From Acanthosoma haemorrhoidale (Eukaryota; Arthropoda; Insecta; Hemiptera; Acanthosomatidae): a DNA stretch of 64,000 nt. How positions within the stretch are numbered: position 1 is the stretch's first letter; each line of letters starts with the position of its first letter. The position numbers and the translations under genes are program-made. The stretch lies in NCBI GenBank assembly GCA_930367205.1, contig OV884011.1:112831139-112895138 (forward strand). Direction: 5' to 3'. The notes under the pieces are model-generated. The model was not told the DNA's origin and did no database searches. It saw only the letters and a list, made by a program, of their open reading frames with translations. Below, piece after piece: positions 14,901 to 27,467 of this stretch.

Positions 14901-15400
14901 ATCATATCGAAGCCACCCAGCAAATAAATTAATAACATAGGGATTTGATACAATTTATTATTAATAGGCTGCTAAGATGTAAATAAGACGATAATATCGA
15001 AACTGAACTCCTTGAATTGAGAAACATTTTTTAATTTATTCGTTGTATATTTCTTCATGAGTTAGAACTATTTAGAAAACCAATCGGTCAGGTTATGCCC
15101 TATCAGTGTTGACGTTGGGTAATGCCTGAACTTATTACTTTCTCGGTTATTTTTTAATTGCAGAATTTACTAACTCCTCTAAAAAAAAGTCCTTACTTGA
15201 TTTTTCATCTAATTAGTTCTATATAAACAGAAAAGGAGCTAAAAAAAGAAAAAGAAAAAAGTCCGACGTTTCCTGTTTAGAACCATCTTGTGTAAATGGC
15301 TGCTGTGTAATTGTTTCCCGTAACCTAAACGGTAAATGCTTACAGTGATATTATAAATTTATTTGACCTACTTATATCAAATTCATTATATGTTTATATT
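2926..15400. other. No gene recognised
   Basis: About 12 kb of AT-rich DNA with homopolymer runs (for example the A-run near 4,141-4,160 and the T-run near 6,005). The longest open frame, 7,912-8,328 (138 codons), starts at a non-ATG codon and contains a low-complexity Phe/Pro stretch from T-runs. Its translation and that of the frame at 7,642-7,887 match nothing I know. I see no splice pairs joining frames, no RNA gene and no transposon ends. Confidence 0.5.
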
Positions 15401-18400
15401 ATTTCCTATTTATGAATATTAGCTGTGGGGGGATCTCCCAAATCCTTATGCCTCCTTCTCCAAGGGAGGAGACAATCCTGCGGGCGATTGAGGGGATCCC
15501 TGGGCTATATAGATGCCTATATTGTATGAATTTATATATATTGTATGACTGAAAGATTTGATGTAAATTTGTAAACATGGTATGAATGCGATATTTTATT
15601 TCAATTATCTATTGCTCTCCTTGGGCAGATTTATTTAAAGGAAAAAAAAATTCTAGACTACTATTTAATAATTATCTAATCGGAGGTTCAATTATTGGCG
15701 TTGTACAAGAATTTTCGTGGCTATGAAGACAAATAGGTCCACAAAACCGAATTAGAGAATCACTTAGCACCAACGCTACCAGAGCTCAGTGCCACTATCC
15801 AGTAAAGTGACCTCGCTTCGTTTATTACGATAAAATGACACGGATGTGGTCGACTATGATATCATTTAGACCCCATTGTCTATCCTATGCGATAAATCAA
15901 CAGCTTCAGTGCTCTTACGAGAAAGGAATGATTGCTGATTTCCTTTTCGTAGTAAATATCAAGGCTGATCTTTCCGTTTTTAGATTCTTTCGCATTTAGT
16001 TCCATTGTACGAAACTTTCCTTTCGGGAAATACTTTCAAGCAGGAAATTATCGGTCGCTTAAAAATTCGAAGATGACCGTTTAAATTTGAATTTAAGTCC
16101 AGAGAAATTTCTCAACGAACGGGGAATGTTGTTGTTTTTTTGTTTATTTCATGTCGCACCAAACTTCGTATCAAACTTTTCAAGGTTTATTTATTTCTTA
16201 GGTGAATTTAATTTCATAGCAAGTGTTAACAACTTGTAAAAAGAAAACAATTATTGGTTATGTAATAATTATGATACTGGAAGGACGGTAAGAGACGGGA
16301 TTCGAAGATTGAAGGGGATAAAGAAAGATTGTTGGAAATCTCGAAGCCATGGAGTTCCTAAGGTTTTGTGGGTGCGAACGGGAACAGAGCCGTCGAAGGA
16401 AAAGGCTGAGGTGTGATATCGATATCAAACGTTATTTGTATTATCTTCATTAGACTCCAATAGTGATGCGGAAAAATGTTCGAGTACCTCGGGACCACCA
16501 AATAAATAGAAAAAAGCAGTTTATTTACATTGTTATTATTTGTTTATTAAATTATTAAAAGCAGAACGGGGTATTTTAGTCTTTCTTCGCCTAGTTGAAA
16601 GAAACTTAGTAGGCAACGCAACATTAATCGAAAGATAAGCTGGAAGTCTAGTAATTTTTTGGAGGAAATGCAACATGTTTAGTTGTTTATGCTGTGAGCT
16701 TTTTCTGTATTAACGAGGTGTTCAGGAAGAGTCAATTAGGGTTTTCACGAAGCAAGAACATTGGACGCCCATCTTCGCTAAATATAAAGCAAACGATTCA
16801 GGGATAACTTGGATAAAAGGTGTATAGTCATTTATAACATTTTTATTTGTATTTGTTTCTATCTATTGAGTTTAAACTATTTTTGTAACCTTAAAAAATT
16901 AATCATAGCGCAGTCCCAAACTTTGGTCGTGTTATGTGATGATTTTAAGTTCTAGAGTGTTTAATACAATGAATATTCTTGGGATGGGTCTAACTGTATA
17001 ATAATATATTATCGAGCTGTTTACTGTTTAAAATTAAAGGAAAAAAAAAAGTTGGAAATATTTTCCTCTACTGTGACGGAAGTGGGAGCGACCACAGCCT
17101 AGAATTACTCAGACACTAGGTGGTTTTTAGCCAACGAGCCTGCGAATCTAATTTCACGCCAGTTTCACGCTCGGTTTTTCTTCTTCTGCTGATAGAACGA
17201 ATTAGCCGACCAACCGTAAAAAATGAACGGAGTCGACCCACCTCTTGTTTGCTTTCGGTTGATTGAAAAACTCATTCTTATTTTCAGTGAATCGATGTCC
17301 ACTAGTGAAAATATTAATTGGATGTTTTAATTCGCTCCTGATTGGACCCTGTTGAGATTATCATGGGCATTAATTAAATATCGTAAATTATATAATTAAG
17401 GAAGCTATTGTTTTCTTACGGTTCATGCAAAAAAATACTGAAATAAATAATCCTATGGGAATGTTAGAAGCTCATAAATAAAACATCCAGTTTCTCTTCA
17501 GACGTGCCGTCATATCAGTTTTATCATGTGTAACGCAACAGAACGGGTCGTAATGATTAATTATAAGAACCCACATCATTCCTTAAATTGGAGGGGCTTG
17601 GCCAGGATGCGGGCTTGGAAATGTCGATGGCTTTTGAAACTGGTTCCTCCTCCTTTATACAAATTTGAACATATGAAATATTGCATCATCCCACGATTAC
17701 AATTTTTTTTCCGATCTGGAGGGAGACGCTATGTTTTCGTACCTGAACGGGGTCATCTGTCTGTTCGTTCTACAACAGGGGTCGTGAATATGAGTTAGTC
17801 TTTTAAGGTATATATCCAAAACACCGGGAAGTGTACCGACTAGTTATTTGTTGAAACATAATTACGGTAAGATTGAACGTCATACTTTTAAGATTTCCCA
17901 TGACCAGCTCAGAGGCTATTCAAGAATTAAATATCTTTTTTTTTTTTGCCAAGCATAAGGACTCGTTAATTAAAGTTGGTAGCGGAAAAATAATTGTAAT
18001 TATCACGACAAAAAAACGTTTTCAGAGACAACATCAATAGAAATCGGTTATTAACTACAATACAAGCTTTCTTGGCCAATATTTTAGCTATTCGCAATTT
18101 TTTTTTTATTACTTGCAAAGGTCAAGGAAGTATTTTCAGCCAAAACTGACGAAGAGGCCAGTACAGTCCGAACTTGGATATTTCTCCATATTGTATACTC
18201 TTTGCATTATTTTTTTTTGTTATTATTATCTTATTATATTATTTTTTTACTATAAACTGTTCTGTCAAGAAACCCATGGCTACAACTGTTAACAAATAAT
18301 AGCCGATAATATTTATTCATTTAATTTTATTACTATTATTTTTCCGTCTTTTTTTTTCTTTTAATTTAATTGTGTATTTTTCTTTTTATTCTTATTTTAT

Positions 18401-21400
18401 ACGTCAAAAAAAGTCAAGAATGATATTTTTTAATTTAAGGTAATCTTTTTATTATTTTATTCTCATCCCCTATAAAATGTATTATTTATTTTTTGTCGAC
18501 TAGAGCTTTATTTATTTATCTGTGTATTTTTATTATTCGTGTAAGAAATGGTCCCAATTTTTTTTCTATTCTATTATTTTTTTCACTTTTTACGTCCTTA
18601 ATTGGGTTCGTATGTGTTTTCAATATTAAAATTTAGTTAATATTAGATCTCAACAAATGAAATATTATTTTAAAATTTTCGATAACTAAATTCCGAGACT
18701 ACTGCCCCCTCGGATCAACTGTCTATTTTTAATATCACTCCCGACTGGCATTATAAGATTTCCTCACAGCAAACCGACAGCTATGATTCATAGATCGCCC
18801 GAAGCAGTGTGTGTTGCTATCCTTGAAGAAATACAGATGTATCGAAACCGCAATATTGGATGTAATACGAAGGTTTACTTATGATTTTCCGACCCGTGAG
18901 TAACCCGCCACACCTTTTTACATTCCCTACACGGTAAGCCTGGGGTGGTGCACGCAGATTAAGTCTTGGGTGCATTCTACTTTCTCGGTTCATTACAGAT
19001 TCCTTTCCAGGTCGCCTTTAAATGCTTCACGACTGCGGGGTTCAAGGCTCGCAACGGGATATCTTCTTAATTGGGGTTTGTTAGCATTCAAGGTTTTGTT
19101 TTCAAGGTATAGGTTAGACAATGCCCATAGCTGTGTGATGCTAAGAGTATGTTGCTTTTTCAATCTAGCTGAACTGTTTTCTCTAGTCAAGAAATTACAT
19201 CCTGTACTCCTGCCAGTGTAATGAAATAATTAAAAGATTTGTGATGAAGGTATTAATCATACTACTTCACGGATCACTGTATTCTGATCAATTTGTGTGT
19301 TGAAAATTAATGTATTAACTAAATAAATTAGTGGGTATCGAAGCATAAAAATAAAGATGGAAGATAAACTGATAAAATATTAATTTGACTGAGCATTAAA
19401 CTGATGTTATTTTAAAAATTTATTAGTATATTTTTGTTGTTATTTGTTAATATTATTAACTGCAGATGTAGAAACGCACTCTATTCTTCTAGTCAACCAT
19501 TTATAATTTACGACGAAGACAAAAACAAATTACAGTTGGTTTGATCCTTTCCAAACCAGCCCCTCAAATACTCCCCAATAAACCACTAACTTGAGAAGTA
19601 AAAAAAATCAACCCGATAATTTATTAGAAAAAATACTCGTAAATAATGAATGTAAAAAAATTAGAGTAAAGGAATAAAAAAAAGTCTTTAAATTTAACAG
19701 ATATGAACTATCTTAAACATTCGAACTGTTAGATTAAACTTTCATAATACCATAATACGGCAGTACATTAAATTTCCTATATAACATATCTATATATTGC
19801 TATGATTGTATTAATATAATTCTTCAGCACATTTGTTAAACCATGCTAGTTGTTATCATGTAAAAAAACCTATATCTAATATTGCAACACCCTTTGGTTG
19901 TTTCATTAAATGTAAAGATTTTTATATTAGCAGTATCTCATGTTGAATTTTATTATATATAACATCATATCTTAAATTAATGAAAATGTTTATTTTTTAC
20001 AGGTGAGTTTTATTCATTTTGTCTACAGAACGTATTTTTCATACACGTAAGTTTTCCTTTAATTTGTTTATATTTTAGCTATAGATTTAAAACCAATACA
20101 TTTTTCAATTTACAACATTCATTTTTTTTTACCCCATTTAGTTACAAAAGAGTAATTTCCAGTCTTAACACCTTTCAGTCACGCTCTGAAGAGATTGCCT
20201 GTTGACATTCTATTAAAATTCCATTAAGTTAAAAAAGGGATTTTCATCAGTCAGCTTACATACGTATAACATTTTGTCCCCCCCCCCCACAGCCATAGTA
20301 TAAAGGAACTTAGTTGCTAAATGAAACTGAAGTCGATCCAATGTATAAATTGTTGTATTCTTTGTAGTGCTCTTTAAATAATGAAAAGCACATCAAAGTG
20401 GAACAAATTTCTTCTTTTTTTTTTCTTTTATGTCTTAACAGCGTTACTAGAATGTTTATTTGGGAAAAATAATTATAATCAGTATTTCTCAACACTTGTA
20501 CATTAGTATCATTAAAGGTAATTGAAATAAAATGTATCAGTATCATTTCGCAACGAAAGTAATTGAGTTTGTTTAACATTTAGAATTATTGCATGGTTAA
20601 TTCGCTTATATAACATAAACAGATTTTTCCCTGATTCGGAGTTTTCGTCTCTCACTGTTGTAAGAGAGAAAGGTTCATAAAAAAATTATCATTTCTTTGC
20701 TCATTCTTAATGATCCATATCGTGCTAGATCATACAGACACGCAATGAGCTGTATGTACTTCACTCTAGATTTGTGCTGATTGATTCCGTTATTAATGAG
20801 ATCATATACTTTCACTGATATTGAAAATTTACCAAGATTTGCCAGTTTCAAATTAACACAGTAAACGGTATGTTATCCTATGCGGATCCAGGGAATCGCA
20901 GTAGGTCAATAACAGTCTGCGTGTTAAGAGACCTTGCTACGGAAAGCCTTGACTCTGACTGACTGAACAGGACTCTTTTATCTATGAGTAATGTTTTATT
21001 GAATTTGAATTCTATTTTTATACAACGAGGAGTATTGATTTGTACTTAGTATCCGTGTGCATACGATTTGTGTGATATTGTCAGGGACGGCCTACAGCTT
21101 AGAGTTCCATTCAAGTTTAAAACCTTAAAATTTAGCCTTTATATTGACTTTTTCTTTTGTAGCTTTTCAAGTCACATTTCCTGGTCGTAATAGTTCAGAA
21201 GTATACTGAGATTTCTTGTTTTAACTTACAAAATATGAATGATTGATAAAACGACATTTTAATGATCTAATCGTGTGTTTGCCGTGTCGGTTTTAAGACT
21301 TCTTTCATTGAGATATGGATGATCATCTTGTTTGGCTCGCTGTTTCTATGGTCTACGGTAGGGGACTAAAATATATAATAAATTTTAACGATAATTTCCA

Positions 21401-23097
21401 CTACACTTCATTAGTTGTTTGTTAATATAAAATAACGGGAAGTATAGACAAATTAATTAAGCTTGATAAAAGTTGTACACAATTCGCCAAACTGTATGAT
21501 TACTGAAGCCACAGTTCATATTTATTAAAGTTAAGATACGCTGTAGCGTTTCTCGTTGTTTGTCCACTCCCTTTCTTTCGACAGTATGTTTCAAAAATTT
21601 TAATTCTGTTGATTATTGATGTGAAATTTTTATTCGTATTTTAATTAATTAATGTATTAACATTATTGATGTATAGTCTAGTCTTTATGGAAATAATTTT
21701 ATTATAAGCTTTTTACTTGATGTCAACAATACAGTGGCTGGTTAGTCCCCGATTATATGTACGAACTGTTCTTACTGACAAAAAATTTATTTTAAAGAAT
21801 AGTTGAATTGAGTAAAAAATGTTCCCGAAACTTTCCTGCTTTAAAGATCACACATTAAGATGCTGTAAATCCCGGTATGCTCACTGACCTCATATTTTTT
21901 GTTTCGGGATTTCTTTAAAATTCGTCACTTACAACCTTTTGCTAACAAACGAATTCGTTCAGGTATAGATGAGGTATGTTAAATATATAGATGGAGTACT
22001 CACATGGCAAGAGCGACTAACGAGCGAAATAATCCTGCGGGGCCCATGTTGTGCGAGGGACTGAGCGGCTGCACCGAGTGCGGTAGGGAGCAGTGTGGGG
22101 GTACGGCCACGTTTGTCTTAGTGCCGGCTCGCTGTTTACCTTTCACCTAGGGCTGCAGAGGTGGGTGGGTGTATCTGGGCAATCGGGCCGGGCAACTGCA
22201 GAGGGGAGGAATGGGCATCATTGAATGATTCAGATTCGTGCGATGAATATCATGTAATAAATGATATGATTATTTTACGGTAAGGAAACCAATTAGTACT
22301 CTTTGTTCGACTATCATGTTTCCTGCCCATACTAGTAGATTTATTAGGAAGCGTCTGCATAAAAGTTGCCTGTAATGGCGGACGTCTATAGAGGGAGAAA
22401 ACAGTTTGCCAGCCGAGAAACCCAGAAGACATCCCTGAGTTAAAAATCAAACAGTCTTTGTTCAATCATTCATTTAATAATAATAATAACCAGTAGTTGT
22501 AGCAGGTTTTTTTTTTTTTTTTTGGTTTTTTTACCCTAAACCCCTTGAATTTAACATGTGAAAATTAACTAAATCAATGAACAAGAATTGACAGTTTTCT
22601 TCTCATTCTGCTATGCGCAGGTTCATTTGAAGGAGGTTGGGTTACATAAATCAGATTGAGGTTAAATGTTATAACATGAATACATTACAAGGTGATGGGG
22701 GCTCACCTTTAGTTAAGTATGTGATCCCTAATTTTTAGGTTCTTTATTTGTAAAATTGCAATTTGTTTATCCTGGATTGGATAATTGTGGTGTAACAGCT
22801 CAGTCATACCTTATACACAACGCCACTCAATATGTTCACAGTCATAGCAAAATTTATATAATAATAATAATAGCTACTGCAGCCCTCGAGGATCCCCACA
22901 GTGATGCTAGTGGAGACGTCGGGGGCAATGAAGTTTCCCCGTCTCGCTCTCCGAACGTTTCCGAGAGCCCACGACATGTGAAATATATTTTGGAATAACT
23001 CTGCCGATTTGGTTATTTACTTTTGTTTCATCCTTGTCATCAGATTTTGTCTTAATTTAGGACTTCTAAAATGCCTTTAATATAAATACTTTCGTAA
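15401..23097. other. No gene recognised; T-rich low-complexity stretch and one GC-rich patch
   Basis: A T-rich, low-complexity zone lies at about 17,930-18,600. A short patch at 22,010-22,220 is clearly richer in G, C and CpG than its surroundings but has no open frame or terminal structure I recognise. It could be the worn 5' end of a retrotransposon. A run of C occurs at 20,279-20,289. No coding unit is supported. Confidence 0.5.
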
Positions 23098-23127
23098 TTT
23101 ACCAACGTAAAGTATTACGTTGGTAAA
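23098..23127. repeat. Perfect short inverted repeat (13-bp arms)
   Basis: Arms TTTACCAACGTAA and its exact reverse complement flank a 4-base AGTA loop. The hairpin stands alone in AT-rich DNA with no gene beside it, so a transcription-terminator role has no support. It may be the centre of a small fold-back element. Confidence 0.8.
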
Positions 23128-23860
23128 GTTGATATGTTCTGCCCTGCACTTTCTTTCATTTATCTGGATCCAGTGAGGAGATGCTTGACTGTGAGGTGAC
23201 ACCACAGACACTACACAATTCTACAACTTTATCTGCCATGAGGAAACAGTGTATGACCTTCGTGTATCCTCCTCAGCCAAGTAAAAACTTTAAAAACTGT
23301 TATTTTACTCCGATTAAATTCAGTGATAGTCTCATTATAGACATGCCAAAAGGGGCGCGCGCAATTCTCTTCGGTGACATTTATGCAGTGAACTTTGTGG
23401 CAGCATCATTCAGTATATTAAATCGTTGTCCTTCGATAGTTAGCAACTGAAAAATCGGTTGCGTAAAAATAAGTCTGTTGTTTCATGGCATTTTTTCTTT
23501 TGAAATCGGTATTCTTGGCACGCAAATAATTTTCTGTTCTTGCTGGTTTTAAACGTACAGGGTTGACCTAGGACTAAAGTTAATAAATTCACTCAAAAAA
23601 AAAACCCTATAAAACCGGTTTAAAATGGATTGAGGACGCGATTCCTATTGTTGGCTATCCTAACTTTATTTTTTGTCATATATTCTAATTATTTTTTCGT
23701 TACCGTCTTCCATTTGCTCCTAACTGTCATAATACATCAACACTTTAAAGCTTACATTGGCTGCAGACCTGTACTTGATAACTTTTAAAGGTTAGAAAAA
23801 CGAGCCCGAATGTTTTCTCTCTTCTTAGTGTAGGTTTTTGAGGGGCATAAATCAAATGAC

Positions 23861-23949
23861 AAATCTTCTGTCTCTCCACAATATCGTTTATTCTACAAAA
23901 ACATCTAGCCTGTTAAAAAGGTTTTTGTTGTGGAGAGACGGGGAGATTT
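23861..23949. repeat. Long imperfect hairpin, about 89 nt
   Basis: The left arm begins AAATCTTCTG and runs into GTCTCTCCACAA. The right arm has the exact complement TTGTGGAGAGAC followed by GGGGAGATTT. A second inner pairing, ACAAAAAC with GTTTTTGT, extends the stem. Length and arm spacing resemble a fold-back transposon remnant or a microRNA-type precursor; sequence alone cannot choose. Confidence 0.7.
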
Positions 23950-25261
23950 ATCCCGTAATTTTATTTTGACCAAATATTAAACAGTGTAACCATTCCATGG
24001 TAATGGGCGTATAGCTTAAAAAAATCAGATACATTGAATGGGGCTAACTGCCTATAGCGCAGAAGAACATATTCATATTAAAATTCAAAGTAACAAATTG
24101 ATTACCTTTCCATTTGACTGCGTTTGTTTAGGGACAGCCCCGCAATAACTAGTCTCGCCCATACTAGGCAGTTCTGCTCGAAATGTCTCAGGAGTTAGCA
24201 CACGCAGGTCTCTCTGTTTCACTTTTAATTCTAATTAAAAATCTGAATAAACAAAAGCAATTAAAATTCAACATAATAGTCCAATATGTATCAATCCGAC
24301 ATTAAAATCGATGCCCTATGACCAAAATTAATTTAACATAAGACCATTCATAAATCCGCCTGCCTTCTAAGTTTATAAATAATTGTGACTTAACATCCTT
24401 CTGGTAGCCCACGGTGGAGTGCTGTTAATTTATTAATATCTGTGGTAGATAATATTATTTCCGAGTCTTAGGGTAGAAGCTCTATTTTCGACAGCTACTT
24501 TGCAACAAATAGACAAACACAATAATTAAATAATACCATACTAAATTATAAAGCATAATAATAAAGCGAACACCAATACATAACTGAAACATACAAGGGT
24601 AAACTACACAAATTTGACGCCCCTTAGTAGTTGGATACTTATGGTTGTATGTTATACTCAGAGAAAGAACCGCTTTCAGAACTGAAGGATGGATAAGCAA
24701 AATCTTTGCTGTTGTTTGCTTCATTAGTCCTTCTTTGCAAATTGAATAAAATATTGGTAAAATATTTTTATATGCCGTTATTTCCATATTCGGTCAATTG
24801 CTCGTCCTCAATGAGTCAACAACTAAGTCCCCGAAAATTGTGAAACTATTTCTATCGTCACTGCTTGGGGTCACAGTGTTCATGTGCTCCGCCGAAACTG
24901 GCTTTTCATTGTATGAACATTTTCTTTTTTTTCGAGTTCCACCCTTGAAACGCAAAACTTTTTTTAATGCCTGTAGTGAGTATTTATGATATCCTACAAG
25001 CAGTAGTTAATTTGAAGATCTTCGATTAGTTTTAAAGTAACGTCAGTCGTCCACATATTGAAAAATATAAAATACACCAAAAACCACGACAGGTGACAAT
25101 AACACTGTGACTGACTGAGCCAAACCTCTCCAGAACTCGTCCAGACTTGCAGTGTTGCCCAACATCCCGTTTCGATGAGACTCGAAATCTTGTATCACGC
25201 ATATCTTGTCGACCCGCATTACACTCCGAGGACATGTGGGTTGGAATCGCAGCAGTGCCGA
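23950..25261. other. No gene recognised
   Basis: A minus-strand open frame of 101 codons at 24,482-24,787 is rich in Ile/Leu/Tyr as expected from AT-rich DNA. It has no recognisable domain and no splice partner. I treat it as chance. Confidence 0.5.
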
Positions 25262-25304
25262 TCAAGCTTTGTCCACACCGACTCCTGGTGTGGACAAAGC
25301 TTGA
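25262..25304. repeat. Perfect 18-bp inverted repeat with 7-base loop
   Basis: TCAAGCTTTGTCCACACC is followed by a 7-base loop and its exact reverse complement. There is no mismatch in 18 pairs, which is unusual in sequence as decayed as its surroundings. No terminal target duplication or neighbouring gene explains it. Confidence 0.85.
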
Positions 25305-26709
25305 AGCTGAGGTCTCCTCAGTTAAAAGTCAGCATTAGGACGGACATAATACGTATCACGTGGACTATTATGTAACGGAATAACAGTGGGCAGGAACACA
25401 TGCTGTTGGATGATGAAACCTAAACCACCGAGTCAGGTTCTGTTAGATAGATGGACCTTGGAGCTCATTCAGGAAGAGCGTATGTAGGTTATACGATCCC
25501 GGTGAAAATGCTCTGCCCATGCTAGGGTATCGGATAAATCAGATGCAATTTCCTTTTATGGACATGCTTTCTTCCTGCCGAGTGCTTCGAAAGTCACATG
25601 TTGCTGAATTTAAATTACATGTAACCGTAATTATGTTAATTATTTCCCAAAATGTGAATTAAAAAGACGTTTATAGTTATAGTTTGTTGTTACTAATTGA
25701 AAACATGAAATTGAATTGAAGTTTCATGAATTTTCATAAATTTATTTGGTAAAATGATATAAAGAAAGTAAACTATGCTTAAATGAATATTAAAAAAAAA
25801 TCTAATTCCATTTTTAAAACTATATTCATACCATCTCATAAATATCAAGACTAGGTGATTGTTCAACTCCCTGGATTTTCTCTTTCTAGCCGTTTTCTAT
25901 ATTACGGTAGAGAATAGTTTTAATATATATTATTAGAATAGTAAATCATTTTTAGTGTCAGCTGAAAGGTCGAGAAAAGTTTTGAAATACACCATAATAA
26001 GTTACAAGTGTGTATCTTATGTTTTTAGAACTTTTAAATCCTTGATTGGCAATGACGTGGCATGATGTACACTAGCATTGATGTTTATTTCGCATTTTGA
26101 TGGGTTAGTTGCGCGCTTCCACGTTTGTCATTGTTTGTTCTCTTGTGAATGGGGTTATCAACGTGGTCGTTGATTAAAGGGAGGGAAAGTGATAAAAAGT
26201 CAAAGGAGTTGAAAGTGAGTAGGCAAACACTGTTGAGTTATCACCTGCAATTAAGGGCCCATAAATTCTTTTAAATATGTCTCTTGTCAAAATTGCTGAT
26301 TGTACTTTGCTTTATATACTGACAAGCCGCCCCTGTTTAATGATTTGATGATAGGTTATCACTTCATTTCAGATCATGATTTATCGCTTCTTTTATTGTC
26401 TCTTGGGAAACACCTGGTGTTTCATTCCGTGTATCTCATTCTCTTCACCTTCGCAGCTAAGCTGTTTTGTTGTAGTGTACCTTTTTTTTTTCGTACTGTG
26501 GTTTCGAAATGAATTGCATAACTACTTCCTAGACTTTTTTTAGTGGAAAATTTACACCATTTTATGCTGGCCCGTTATCCTTCCTTTGCCTTTGCTAATT
26601 TAAGCATAATACTTTTGAGGCGATAAAATAAATTACCTTAATTCTCAGTGTACCACATGAAAACCCGACCGTTTGTTATACAACTTGCTCGAGGAGCTCC
26701 TCGAACTTA
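25305..26709. other. No gene recognised
   Basis: AT-rich sequence with only short open frames and no recognised motif. The plus-strand frame at 26,300-26,512 is Phe/Leu-rich and ends in a T-run artefact. Confidence 0.5.
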
Positions 26710-27467
26710 CGAGGGCGTACCCAAAAGAAACAAAACTATTTTTGTACAAAGTGTTTTATTTAATTTTTTTACAAATAAACCTTTAATCTACTTCAAAGTG
26801 CTCTCCATTGGAGCCAATACTCTTGTCTAATATTTTATTCCACTGTTCGAAACATTTTTTGAATTCCTCTTTTGTGGTGCCAGACACCGCCTCCGTCGTA
26901 TTTGTCTTTACTTATTCAACATCCGCAAAACGCTTTCCTTTCATGTCCTTTGTTATTCGGGGAATAAAAAGAAGTCGCAGGAGGCTAGGTTGGATGAATA
27001 GGGAGGATGGGACATAGTAGTCATACCATTTTTCATCCGCAGCCGTCAGCAACAGCCGAAGAACAAATTTTGCAGCCACCCTCTCATCCCCAAATCTTCA
27101 CTTAAAATTCGCTGGACTGAACTCCAAGTCACTACAGATTTCTCCACAAATTCTTTGATGATCCGTAGTCTATCTTCCAGGACTATTTCATGAAATTTTT
27201 CGAAGGACATCCAGAGCAAGGTTGATTATTAATTGGCATTTCCCCACTTTTAAAAAAGGAAAACGAAAATCAGCCATCACAAAAATGATGAGCGCCCCAA
27301 ACAACTCACAAATAAATTCACACAAGCAGAACGGAACCTTCCCCAGTGACGGAACTTGGCATACTGATTGGTGAAAAGTAGTTTTACATGGTCCTCCCGT
27401 TGAAACCCGGAAGTACAAAACTCCGCCTCATACAGCATAAGCTCGGTTTCTTTTGGGTACGCCCTCT
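26710..27467 (-). mobile_element. mariner-family transposon, internally deleted and decayed
   Basis: The ends are inverted copies of (C/A)GAGGGCGTACCCAAAAG continuing to GAAAC, each next to a TA (26,708-26,709 and 27,468-27,469), the standard mariner target duplication. The transposase reads on the minus strand from about 27,460. A worn N-terminal part comes first, with 'FKSGEMPINNQPCSGCPS' near 27,230. A helix-turn-helix-like segment with 'SVQRILSEDLGMR' follows near 27,120. The text then jumps directly to the region of the third catalytic residue, 'HPPYSSNLASCDFFLF' near 26,990, and a C-terminal tail near 26,930-26,760. The first two catalytic Asp motifs are missing, and the expected YSPDL reads YSSNL, with Asp replaced by Asn. 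Stops and frameshifts also occur. At about 758 bp it is roughly 500 bp shorter than a usual mariner. Confidence 0.85.
26760..27460 (-). pseudogene. mariner transposase remnant (deleted, third Asp changed)
   Basis: DDE/D transposases of this family cut and rejoin DNA at their terminal inverted repeats using three acidic residues. Only the DNA-binding part and the C-terminal end survive here, joined across an internal deletion near 27,010. A frameshift after 'LGMR' (about 27,085) and several stops prevent any full product. The third catalytic position reads Asn. It cannot be catalytically active. The start is unknown because the N-terminal frame is broken. Confidence 0.8.

Noticed and set aside
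18970..19221. Overlapping open frames on both strands
   Set aside because: Opposite-strand overlap without motifs or splice sites is typical of chance.
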